NCBI GenBank assembly: GCA_964559455.1
Contig: CAZLHO010000040.1
Location: 1-28,616, forward strand
Reading direction: 5' to 3'
DNA length: 28,616 nt
DNA from: CAZLHO01 sp964559455
Lineage (GTDB): Bacteria > Krumholzibacteriota > Krumholzibacteriia > LZORAL124-64-63
Shown here: piece after piece, positions 7,559 to 18,096 of the stretch
How positions within the stretch are numbered: position 1 is the first letter of the stretch
Layout of the letters: every line of letters begins with the position of its first letter
Translations under genes and position numbers: made by a program
The notes under the pieces: model-generated
Databases searched by the model: none
What the model was told of the DNA's origin: nothing
What the model saw: the letters and a program-made list of their open reading frames with translations, nothing else

Positions 7559-9699
7559 TGAAGAACGCGCACACCCTCGACCGCCGCGAATTCCTGAAGA
7601 TCTCGGCCCTGGCCGGCGGCGGACTGATGCTGGCCCTGCACCTGCCCGGCTGGCGCGGCGACGCCGTCGCCGCGGACGGCCCCCTGGCGCCCAACGTCTT
7701 CATCGCCGTCGACGGCGAGGGCCGGGTGACCTTCCGCTTCGCGTGGAACGAACTGGGCCAGGGCGCCATGACCTCGCTGACCATGGTGGCGGCCGACGAG
7801 CTCGACGTCGATCCCGCTCGGGTCGTCACCGAATTGGCGCCCGCCGGCCCCGAATACGGCAACAACGTCACCGGCGGCAGCAGCAGCATGCGCCGGAGCT
7901 GGGAGCCGCTGCGCCGGGCGGCGGCGACCGCACGGGAGATGCTGAAGTCGGCCGCGGCGGAGCGCTGGGGCGTGACCGCTGTCGGCTGCCGCACGGAAAA
8001 CGGTTTCGTGATCCACCCCGACGGCGCCGCCCGGTTGGGCTACGGCGACCTGGCCGCCGCCGCTTCCGCGCTGCCCGTCCCCGAGGATCCGCCCCTGAAG
8101 CCGGTCGCGGCTCGGCGCCTGGTCGGCACCCGCTTCGCCCGCCTGGACACCCCCGACAAGGTCGCCGGACGCGCCCGCTTCGGACTGGACCTGACGGTCG
8201 AGGACGGCTTCGTGGCCGTGGCCGCCCGCTGCCCGGTGCAGGGCGGCAGCCTGAAGGGCTGCGAGGACTCCGCGGCCCGCGCCGTGCCCGGGGTCCGCGA
8301 AGTCGTGAGCTTCGACGACTGGGTGGCCGTGCTGGCCGACGACACCTGGTCCGCCCTGCGGGGCCGCGACGCCCTGAAGCCCGACTGGGACCTCGGCCCG
8401 CACGCCGGCGAGAGCAGCGCGACGCTGGCGGACCGCCTGGCGGCGGCCGCGGCCGCCCCGGGTGTCGTGTCGCTGGACGAGGGCGGCGTCGACGCCGCCC
8501 TGGCCGCCGCCCCGACCCGGGTCGAGGCCGAGTACGTCACCCCCCTGATCGCCCACGCTCCCATGGAGCCGATGAACTGCGTGGCCGACTTCGCCGACGG
8601 CCGCTGCACCGTGACCGTGCCTTCGCAGGCCTCGCTGTGGGCGCGCGACACCGTGGCCCAGGCCCTCGATCTGCCCCCCGGGAACGTCACCCTGCAGCCG
8701 ACCCTGGTCGGCGGCGCCTTCGGCCGCCGCCTGTGGTCGGATTTCGCCGTCGAGGCGGCCCTGCTCTCGCGGAAGGTGGGCCGTCCCGTCCAGCTGGTCT
8801 GGTCCCGCGAGGACGACTTCCGGCACGACTTCTTCCGCCCGCCCAGCCGCCACCGGCTGGTCGGCGGCCTGGACGCCCAGGGGCGGCTGACGGTCTGGAC
8901 GCATCGGGTGGCGGCCAGTTCGATCTCCAAGCAGAACTTCCCGGGCTCGATTCCCGAGGGCGGAGCCGACGAGCAGATGGTCGACGGCGTCGCCAACTCC
9001 CCCTACGCCGTGCCCGCGCGCCGCGTCGAGCAGACGATCGTCGACACCCACCTGCGCGTGGGCTGGTGGCGCGCGGTCTACAACAACCAGTCGGCCTTCG
9101 CCAACGAATGCTTCCTGGACGAGCTGGCCCACGCCGCCGGGCGCGACCCCGTGGACTTCCGGCTGGACCTGCTGGGCGACGCCCCCCGCCTGGCCGGCGC
9201 CCTGCGCGCGGCCGCCGAGCGCTCGGGCTGGCCGCGGCCGTCGGCGGCGGGACGCGGCCTGGGCGTGGCCTGCCACGAGAGCTTCGGCAGCCAGGCCGCG
9301 GTGGTCGCCGAGGTCTCGGTGGACGACGCCGGCCGCCTGCGCGCCCATCGCGTCGTCAGCGTGCTGGAATGCGGCGTCTGCGTGAACCCCGACGCGGTGC
9401 GCGCCCAGATGGAGGGCGCCGTCGCCATGGCCCTGGGCGAGACGCTGCGCGGACGCATCGATATCGAGAACGGCCGCGTCGTCCAGGGCAACTTCGACCA
9501 GTACGCCCTGCTGCGCCTGGACGAGATGCCGGCGGTCGAGACGCATATCCTGGAGAGCGGCGAGCCGATGGGGGGCGTGGGCGAGCCGCCCGTGCCGCCG
9601 GTGGCTCCCGCGATCGCCAACGCCGTCTTCGCAGCCGCGGGACTGCGCCTGCGCGAGCTGCCCCTGGCCGCCGCGCTGGCCGCGGCGCGGCGAGGCTGA
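7558..9699 (+). CDS. Tat-exported molybdopterin-binding subunit of aldehyde/isoquinoline oxidoreductase type (IorB-like)
   Basis: A 713-residue catalytic subunit of a molybdenum hydroxylase, oxidising an aldehyde or N-heterocycle with water as oxygen donor. The N-terminus 'LDRREFLKISALAGG' is a twin-arginine signal, as in periplasmic IorB-type enzymes. Family landmarks are 'VGGAFGRRLWSDFAVEAALLS' in the cofactor-binding region and 'GGVGEPPVPPVAPAIANA' near the C-terminus, where Glu676 is the expected catalytic base. GGGAGG lies 5 bases before the ATG. Together with the preceding gene this makes a two-subunit enzyme without the FAD subunit of cytosolic xanthine dehydrogenases. No cytochrome gene follows, so the electron acceptor must be encoded elsewhere. 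The substrate is unknown. Confidence 0.92.
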   Translation: MKNAHTLDRREFLKISALAGGGLMLALHLPGWRGDAVAADGPLAPNVFIAVDGEGRVTFRFAWNELGQGAMTSLTMVAADELDVDPARVVTELAPAGPEYGNNVTGGSSSMRRSWEPLRRAAATAREMLKSAAAERWGVTAVGCRTENGFVIHPDGAARLGYGDLAAAASALPVPEDPPLKPVAARRLVGTRFARLDTPDKVAGRARFGLDLTVEDGFVAVAARCPVQGGSLKGCEDSAARAVPGVREVVSFDDWVAVLADDTWSALRGRDALKPDWDLGPHAGESSATLADRLAAAAAAPGVVSLDEGGVDAALAAAPTRVEAEYVTPLIAHAPMEPMNCVADFADGRCTVTVPSQASLWARDTVAQALDLPPGNVTLQPTLVGGAFGRRLWSDFAVEAALLSRKVGRPVQLVWSREDDFRHDFFRPPSRHRLVGGLDAQGRLTVWTHRVAASSISKQNFPGSIPEGGADEQMVDGVANSPYAVPARRVEQTIVDTHLRVGWWRAVYNNQSAFANECFLDELAHAAGRDPVDFRLDLLGDAPRLAGALRAAAERSGWPRPSAAGRGLGVACHESFGSQAAVVAEVSVDDAGRLRAHRVVSVLECGVCVNPDAVRAQMEGAVAMALGETLRGRIDIENGRVVQGNFDQYALLRLDEMPAVETHILESGEPMGGVGEPPVPPVAPAIANAVFAAAGLRLRELPLAAALAAARRG

Positions 9700-9701
9700 G
9701 A

Positions 9702-9722
9702 CGGCGACGCTCGACGTCGCCG
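9702..9722 (+). other. Small intercistronic hairpin between molybdoenzyme and antiporter genes
   Basis: An 8-bp perfect stem (9702-9709 with 9715-9722) and 5-base loop fill most of the 39-base gap, just before the antiporter Shine-Dalgarno. It has no T-run. It could modulate expression of the downstream gene. Confidence 0.3.
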
Positions 9723-9738
9723 ATCGGAATGGAGAACC

Positions 9739-11613
<1,875 letters not shown>

Positions 11614-11640
11614 ACCGCGTTCCTTCACCGGAGGCCCGTC

Positions 11641-13347
<1,707 letters not shown>

Positions 13348-13356
13348 GCCTCGCGC

Positions 13357-14223
13357 TCAGCGCACCAGGGCCATCCGCAGCGAGCGCGACCCGCTCGCCG
13401 TCACCAGCCGCGCCACGTAGACGCCGGCCGCCACCTCGCGGCCGGCGTCGTCGCGTCCGTCCCAGGCCACGGCGTGCCGGTCGGCGCGGCGGAAGTCGTC
13501 GCGCAGCAGGGTGCGCACGACGCGACCGGCCAGGTCGTGCACCACGAGGTCGACCGGACCGTCGACGGGCGTCTCGAAGCGCATGGTCGTGGCCGGGTTG
13601 AAGGGGTTCGGCTCGTTCGGGTGCAGCACCAGCCGGGCCGGCCGCGCGGGCGGCGTCACACCGGTCATCTCGCCGTTGACTGCGAAGACGGCCCCCCCGG
13701 GGCCGGCCGACAGGACCATCAGCGGCACCAGGCCCCGCTTGTGGTCGTTGTGGCCCGGCGCGTACAGGGGCGCCGGCGGATTCAGCGACGAGGGCGAGGC
13801 GGGCCCCAGACGGACGTAGGCCGGGCCACCGCCCATATAAAGCATCTGCAGGGTGCCCAGCACCACCGCCGGCGCCGCCGGCGCGGCCGCGGCGAAGCCG
13901 CAGATGTGCCCCGTCCCGCCCAGAGGCCCCACGTCCAGCGGGTCGCCGGCCGCGGTCCAATTGCTGAGCATCAGGTTCGGATCCAGATCGAACGCGCACT
14001 CCCAGCCGCGCAGCCCCGCGGGCTCGCTGGGATTCACGACGACCAGGTAGGCCTGCACGATCGTGTAGTCGGCGGCGGACACGCTGTTGAATCGCGCGTC
14101 GACGTCGGCGAAGACGCCGATGCCGTCGGCGGGATGGGCCGGCTGCGCGGCGGCCGGCGGAGCGGCCGCGAGCGCGAGGGCGGCGAGGATCGGCATGATT
14201 CGGACCGTCATGGGGATCTTCAT
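13357..14223 (-). CDS. Secreted protein with beta-sandwich domain and C-terminal FlgD-like Ig module
   Basis: A 288-residue exported protein. A Sec signal peptide (about 1-26, ending 'PPAAAQ') precedes a mostly beta domain (about 33-195) with 'QAYLVVVNPSEPAGLRGWECAFDLDP', which resembles cohesin-like domains common in secreted proteins of FCB-type candidate phyla. The last 85 residues are a FlgD_ig-type module ('NEPNPFNPATTMRFETP', 'VHDLAGRVVRTL', 'AWDGRDDAGREVAAGVYVARL'), which often serves as a surface or type IX-like sorting tail. AGGAGG lies 7 bases before the ATG at 14223 and overlaps the end of the upstream dockerin-like gene. The function is unknown. The cohesin resemblance is my inference. 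Confidence 0.75.
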   Translation of the reverse strand: MKIPMTVRIMPILAALALAAAPPAAAQPAHPADGIGVFADVDARFNSVSAADYTIVQAYLVVVNPSEPAGLRGWECAFDLDPNLMLSNWTAAGDPLDVGPLGGTGHICGFAAAAPAAPAVVLGTLQMLYMGGGPAYVRLGPASPSSLNPPAPLYAPGHNDHKRGLVPLMVLSAGPGGAVFAVNGEMTGVTPPARPARLVLHPNEPNPFNPATTMRFETPVDGPVDLVVHDLAGRVVRTLLRDDFRRADRHAVAWDGRDDAGREVAAGVYVARLVTASGSRSLRMALVR

Positions 14224-14237
14224 GGCCGTCCTCCTGT

Positions 14238-14900
14238 TCACGGGCAACTCGAGCCCAGGGCTTCCTTGAAGTCCAGGACGTCCCAGATGTCGATGACCCC
14301 GTCGCGACGCAGGTCGCTGCGGACGTGGAAGTCGTTGAAGTAGTCGATCGCGAAGGCGCCGACGTCGCCCAGGTCGACATCGAGGTTCCCGGTGATGTCG
14401 GCGCTGACGACCTGCACGTCCACGTCCTGGCCGCCGACCGGGTCCCCGAAGACCATCACTCGCAGCCGCTCCGCGGCCGGATCGGTCCAGCCGCCGCCGT
14501 GCAGCAGGCCGCTGAAGGTCGTCGTCCCGGCGGCGTCGGTGGGCCCGTCGGCGATCGTGCCGCCCGGGCAGAAGACTAAGCCGCCGGCGGTGGAGACCAG
14601 CCACAGGTCCTCGGCGGGCAGCGACGGCACCGGCGCCCCGGCGCCGTCGCGCACGGTCAGCGTGATCGTGGCATCGATCGGGAATCCGTCGTCGGTGAAG
14701 GCCTGCGTCAACGGCAGCCCGCCCGCTCCGGGGCTGACCCTCACGGTCGCGCGCTGGCCGGCGGCGCAGGTCACGGTGCACTGCGGCAGGTCGGGGATTC
14801 CCGCGCCGGACGTGGAGGGAGCCACGCCCGGCTGGGCCAAGGCGCCGGCGACGAGCGCCGACGCCAGGACCGGCGCGAGCAGGAACGTGCGTCGGAGCAT
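14238..14900 (-). CDS. Secreted protein with C-terminal dockerin-like repeat pair
   Basis: A 220-residue exported protein. The signal peptide 'MLRRTFLLAPVLASALVAGALAQ' is followed by a beta-rich Ig-like region (about 38-150, 'ATITLTVRDGAGAPV', a Big_1-like pattern). It ends in two calcium-loop-like repeats, 'GNLDVDLGDVGAFAIDYFN' and 'DLRRDGVIDIWDVLDFKEALG', the arrangement of a type I dockerin. AGAGGTGG lies 5 bases before the ATG at 14900. It is first in an operon with the FlgD-module protein 14 bases downstream, and a good promoter lies 108 bases upstream. No enzymatic domain is visible. A structural or surface-attachment role is inferred. Confidence 0.72.
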   Translation of the reverse strand: MLRRTFLLAPVLASALVAGALAQPGVAPSTSGAGIPDLPQCTVTCAAGQRATVRVSPGAGGLPLTQAFTDDGFPIDATITLTVRDGAGAPVPSLPAEDLWLVSTAGGLVFCPGGTIADGPTDAAGTTTFSGLLHGGGWTDPAAERLRVMVFGDPVGGQDVDVQVVSADITGNLDVDLGDVGAFAIDYFNDFHVRSDLRRDGVIDIWDVLDFKEALGSSCP

Positions 14901-14915
14901 GATCCACCTCTCCGA

Positions 14916-14932
14916 AGGGCGGACGACGCCCT
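14916..14932 (-). other. Short stem-loop in the leader of the dockerin-like gene
   Basis: A 6-bp perfect stem (14916-14921 with 14927-14932) and 5-base loop lies just upstream of the Shine-Dalgarno of the 14900 start. It could influence translation. The evidence is only the pairing. Confidence 0.25.
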
Positions 14933-15007
14933 CCACGATGCAGGCCGTTGGGCGAGGCGGTTATCGGTCAGTCCTTGCGGAATAATGGTCGGGTTGGACC
15001 GAGCTGG

Positions 15008-15036
15008 AGCATACCATGGTGAATGGAAGGAATCAA
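15008..15036 (-). promoter_or_regulatory. Probable promoter for the dockerin/FlgD operon
   Basis: On the minus strand TTGATT (15031-15036), a 17-base spacer and TATGCT (15008-15013). Both boxes match 4 of 6. It sits just downstream of the intrinsic terminator at 15053-15086. The same -35 hexamer with the same spacing recurs at 15193-15221. Confidence 0.5.
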
Positions 15037-15052
15037 ACGAGGCCGGACAAGC

Positions 15053-15086
15053 AAAAGGGGGACCGCACCCCCGCGCGCAGTCCCCC
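15053..15086 (-). terminator. Intrinsic terminator (minus strand)
   Basis: Read on the minus strand, a GGGGGAC/GTCCCCC stem (15080-15086 with 15057-15063) with a 16-base loop is followed directly by TTTT (15053-15056) and a T-rich tail. It would end transcripts from the glycosyltransferase operon and from the promoter at 15193-15221. Confidence 0.6.
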
Positions 15087-15186
15087 TCCCCCCAACTCCG
15101 GAAAGGAATCCGGTCCCGGCCGACTCCGGCCGCCCGCCGGAGGATCCGCGCGGGTCGAAGACCTCGCAGCGGCGCCCGGGACCGTG
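15053..15186 (-). ncRNA. Candidate structured small RNA or attenuator leader
   Basis: Downstream of the minus-strand promoter at 15193-15221 the predicted transcript folds at once. A 9-bp outer stem (15176-15184 with 15111-15119) encloses two hairpins, one with GGTC/GACC (15153-15156 and 15160-15163) extended past a bulge, and one of 7 perfect bp (15124-15130 with 15136-15142). An alternative hairpin (15098-15102 with 15109-15113) overlaps the 3' side of the outer stem, and the intrinsic terminator follows. No open reading frame of note lies on this strand. It could be a stand-alone RNA of about 135 nt or a switch controlling read-through into the dockerin operon. No known RNA family is recognised. 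Confidence 0.35.
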
Positions 15187-15192
15187 AAATCC

Positions 15193-15221
15193 AGTTTAGA
15201 GCAGGTTGGAGAATTAATCAA
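15193..15221 (-). promoter_or_regulatory. Possible minus-strand promoter after the glycosyltransferase gene
   Basis: TTGATT (15216-15221), a 17-base spacer and TAAACT (15193-15198) lie in an AT-rich island just past the stop codon at 15239. The predicted start near 15186 is two bases before the first stem of the RNA candidate. Confidence 0.4.
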
Positions 15222-15238
15222 GACAAAAATTGACCTAA

Positions 15239-17293
15239 TTACTGTTTTTCCTGCCCGTGCTCCCGAAGCCATTCGCGGGCGCGAGGGTCGTCGGGGCGCA
15301 GGACCAGCAGACGGCGGTAGACGCCCGCGGCCTCGGCCTGGCGGCCGGTGTGGTCCAGGATGCCCGCCAGATTGCCCAAGGCCTGCCACGACTGCGGGTT
15401 GGCGGCCAGCACGTCGCGGAAGGCGCGCTCGGCCTCGTCCAGCCGTCCGAGGTCGATCAGGCAGAGCCCCGCCCCGAAGCGGGCCTGGCCCGAGACCTCG
15501 TCGCCGCCGGCGACCGCCCCGAACTGTTCCAGGGCCTCGGCGGCCCTGCCCTGGCGCTGCAGCGACCAGGCCAGGCCGAGCCGGGCCGAGAGGTTGCCCG
15601 GAGCCGCGGCCAGGGCCCGGGCGAACTCGGCGTCGGCGCCGGCGGCGTCGCCGGATTCGAGCAGCCGTTCGCCCAGCAGGATCCTGGCCGGCGTATGGGC
15701 CGGCCGCTGCCGCACCCAGCCCCGCAGCAGATCCACGGCCTCGGCGCCGCGGCCCTCGCGGCCCAGGATGCCGGCCAACCGGGGATAGAGATCGTCCTCC
15801 TCGTCGCGGTGGAAGGGCTGCGGGTCGGCCTGGTTGATGCGGACCGCCTCGACGTAGGCCTCGCGGGCGGCGGCGGCGTCGCCCGAGGCCAGAAAACCGT
15901 CGCCGAGCGTGGTCCAGCTGAAGAAGAAGTCGTCGTCGCCCCGGTCGCGCATCGTCGTCGCGTCCACGGCCAGACCCGCGGCCAGCAGGACGACGGCCAG
16001 CGCCGGCCCCCGCCAGGCGTCCGGCCAGCGTCGGGCGCGCAGCGCCGCGATCACGCGGTCCAGACCCGCGCCGGCGGGGATCGTCAGCAAGGCCAGCGCC
16101 GGCAGCCGGTAGCGCGCGTTCACGAAGAAGATCACCACCGCCAAGGCGTAGGCCGCCGCCGATCCCAGCAGCAGGAAGCGCCGCGCCGGATGCAGGTCGC
16201 GCCGGAAGAAGCCGAGCACGGCCAGGAACAGGACCAGCCCCCAGCCGGGCCAGACGGGCCAGCGCAGCAGCCACGAACGCTGCCGCCAGAAGTAGAGGTT
16301 CTCGTTGTTGGAGCGCTCCTCGGGGGCGAGCAGCAGCCCGACCTTGCGCGCGGTCAGCTTCAGGGCCGCCCCGGGCCGCTCGACCCAGAAGCGAAGGCCT
16401 CGCCCCAGGTACCAGCGGTCGGCCTGCGCCGGCGAGAGATCGCGCCCGGTCTCGCGTCGGGCCAGGTCGAAGGCGGCGCCGGCCTCGCCCGACCAGTCGG
16501 GCGGCAGGCCCGGCAGGAAGGCTGTCTGCCCGCTGCTGTGCTCGTTGTTGCCGACGAAGAAGTTCACCCCGCCCGAGCTGGCGATGGGCACCAGATCGCC
16601 TCCGCGCAGCAGGTTGTGCGCCGTCACCGGCAGGATGGGCAGGGCCAGCCCCGCGGCCAGCGCCAGCCAGGCGGCCGTCGCGCGCAGGCGCCGGTGCCGC
16701 CCCAGGTACCAGGCGGCCACGGGCAGCAGGATCAGGATGGTGGGCCGGGTGATCGCGGCCAGCCCCAGGGCCAGGCCCGCGACGAAGAGCGCGGCGCGCC
16801 CCGGCGTCGCCGCCCCCTCGCCGTCGTCGCGCAACAGCAGCCACAGCGTCAGCAGCAGCAGGGTGACGGCCGTCGAGACGTCCAGCAGCTCGCCGGCGAA
16901 GTGCAGGCTCGTCCACGACGCGGCCAGCAGCAGCCCGGCCAGCCAGCCGGCCCGGCGACCGCAGATCCGGTCGGCGGCCAGCCCGGCCAGCCCGGCTCCG
17001 AAGGCCGAGACCAAGGCCTGGACCAGCAGCGCGGCCAACCGGTTCTCCGGTCCGAAGACGGCGTAGAGCCCGCCCAGCAGGAAGGGGTAGAGGGGCGCCC
17101 GGAAGAAGGGCGCCGCCGGCGGCCAGGTGCCGTCGAGCAGGCCGCGCGCCCAGCGGTCGTGCACCGCGGGATCGTTCAGGGGATGGGCGAAGAAGGGGTC
17201 GACGCCGGGGTCGGCCAGGGCCAGAACCTGGGCGACCCGCAGGGCCAGGGCCGCGACGACCAGGGTCCAGAACATGGTGCTGCGGCTGCGCAT
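15239..17293 (-). CDS. GT-C membrane glycosyltransferase (PMT_2-like) fused to C-terminal TPR domain
   Basis: A 684-residue protein. Residues 1-450 hold about ten membrane segments of a dolichyl-phosphate-mannose/ArnT-type GT-C glycosyltransferase. The first external loop carries 'HPLNDPAVHDRWARGLLDG' followed by 'APFFRAPLYPFLLG', the usual acidic catalytic loop and the 'R.PLYP' motif, and 'VNARYRLPALALL' closes the core. Residues of about 465-684 form tetratricopeptide repeats ('WTTLGDGFLASGDAAAAREAYVEAVRIN', 'ARLGLAWSLQRQGRAAEALEQF', 'ALGNLAGILDHTGRQAEAAGVYRRLL'). It probably uses a polyprenyl-phosphate sugar to modify a protein or lipid on the outer face of the inner membrane. The start is ATG 17293. 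It follows the DUF4230-like gene by 24 bases. Confidence 0.8.
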   Translation of the reverse strand: MRSRSTMFWTLVVAALALRVAQVLALADPGVDPFFAHPLNDPAVHDRWARGLLDGTWPPAAPFFRAPLYPFLLGGLYAVFGPENRLAALLVQALVSAFGAGLAGLAADRICGRRAGWLAGLLLAASWTSLHFAGELLDVSTAVTLLLLTLWLLLRDDGEGAATPGRAALFVAGLALGLAAITRPTILILLPVAAWYLGRHRRLRATAAWLALAAGLALPILPVTAHNLLRGGDLVPIASSGGVNFFVGNNEHSSGQTAFLPGLPPDWSGEAGAAFDLARRETGRDLSPAQADRWYLGRGLRFWVERPGAALKLTARKVGLLLAPEERSNNENLYFWRQRSWLLRWPVWPGWGLVLFLAVLGFFRRDLHPARRFLLLGSAAAYALAVVIFFVNARYRLPALALLTIPAGAGLDRVIAALRARRWPDAWRGPALAVVLLAAGLAVDATTMRDRGDDDFFFSWTTLGDGFLASGDAAAAREAYVEAVRINQADPQPFHRDEEDDLYPRLAGILGREGRGAEAVDLLRGWVRQRPAHTPARILLGERLLESGDAAGADAEFARALAAAPGNLSARLGLAWSLQRQGRAAEALEQFGAVAGGDEVSGQARFGAGLCLIDLGRLDEAERAFRDVLAANPQSWQALGNLAGILDHTGRQAEAAGVYRRLLVLRPDDPRAREWLREHGQEKQ

Positions 17294-17317
17294 CGGGATC
17301 CCCCGGGGAATGCGGCG

Positions 17318-18028
17318 CTAGATCGAGCCGTCGGCCTCCAGGCGCGAACTGTCCACGGTCGGCGCGAAGGCGGCCTCCTCGCGGAAGCTCACCTCCAGAC
17401 GCCGCGCGCCCAGGCCCTGGGCCAGCATCGTCAGCGTGCGCGTGGCCGAGGCCCGCGCCTCGGCGTTCGCCTTGCGCACCAACTGGCCCGCGAAGCGCCG
17501 CGACTCCTGCCGGGTCTCGGCGATCAGGTGGTTCTTGGCGTCCACGCTGAAGCCGCCGGTGAAGACGCGCCCGAGCAGGTCGGGCATCAACCAGGGCAGC
17601 AGCTCCGACTTGTCCTCGCTGTGGATGCGCAGGTCGCGGATCAGGACCTCGTGGCTGCAGGGGGGCAGGGTCACGCGGTAGGCGTCGTCGCCCAGCAGCT
17701 CGCAGCTGAAGTCGGGGTCGTTCAGGTCGTAGCGGAAGTCGACGTCGAACTCCATGACCAGGGTGATCCTCTGCTCCGAAAGCAGCCACGACAGGTACTT
17801 CTTGCCGAACTCGCCGAACCAGTGCTCGGAGGCCGTGATCACCTCCTTGGTCATGATCCGGAAGACGCTGAGCTCGCCGACCGCCCGCATGCTGGTGACG
17901 AAGCTCTCGATGGTCGGGGCGGCGGGCGCGCGCCGGCGGGCGCGGCCCCGGCGGGCCAGCCGCCAGGTGACCCCGGCGACGATCGCGGCCAGCAGGCCGG
18001 CGCCGAGTCCGTAGATGAAACCGTTCAC
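17318..18028 (-). CDS. Membrane-anchored DUF4230-like protein
   Basis: A 236-residue protein with one N-terminal membrane segment (residues 3-22), a short basic stretch, then a soluble domain. 'SVFRIMTKEVITASE...' followed by 'LVMEFDVDFRYDLNDPDF' and 'YRVTLPPCSHEVLIRDLRIHSED' follows the DUF4230 pattern. The C-terminal half has an Arg/Ala-rich helix ('RRFAGQLVRKANAEARASATRTLTML'). I favour the GTG at 18028 because AGGGGG lies just upstream and the product then begins with the membrane segment. The in-frame ATG at 18076 would add 16 basic residues. The function of the family is unknown. It lies between the symporter and glycosyltransferase genes on the same strand. Confidence 0.65.
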   Translation of the reverse strand: MNGFIYGLGAGLLAAIVAGVTWRLARRGRARRRAPAAPTIESFVTSMRAVGELSVFRIMTKEVITASEHWFGEFGKKYLSWLLSEQRITLVMEFDVDFRYDLNDPDFSCELLGDDAYRVTLPPCSHEVLIRDLRIHSEDKSELLPWLMPDLLGRVFTGGFSVDAKNHLIAETRQESRRFAGQLVRKANAEARASATRTLTMLAQGLGARRLEVSFREEAAFAPTVDSSRLEADGSI

Positions 18029-18096
18029 CCGAACCCCCTTACACGCGCGCGCACGCGCGGGTGGAAATGCGGTCATCGCGCTTCAGGGAGGGAAAT

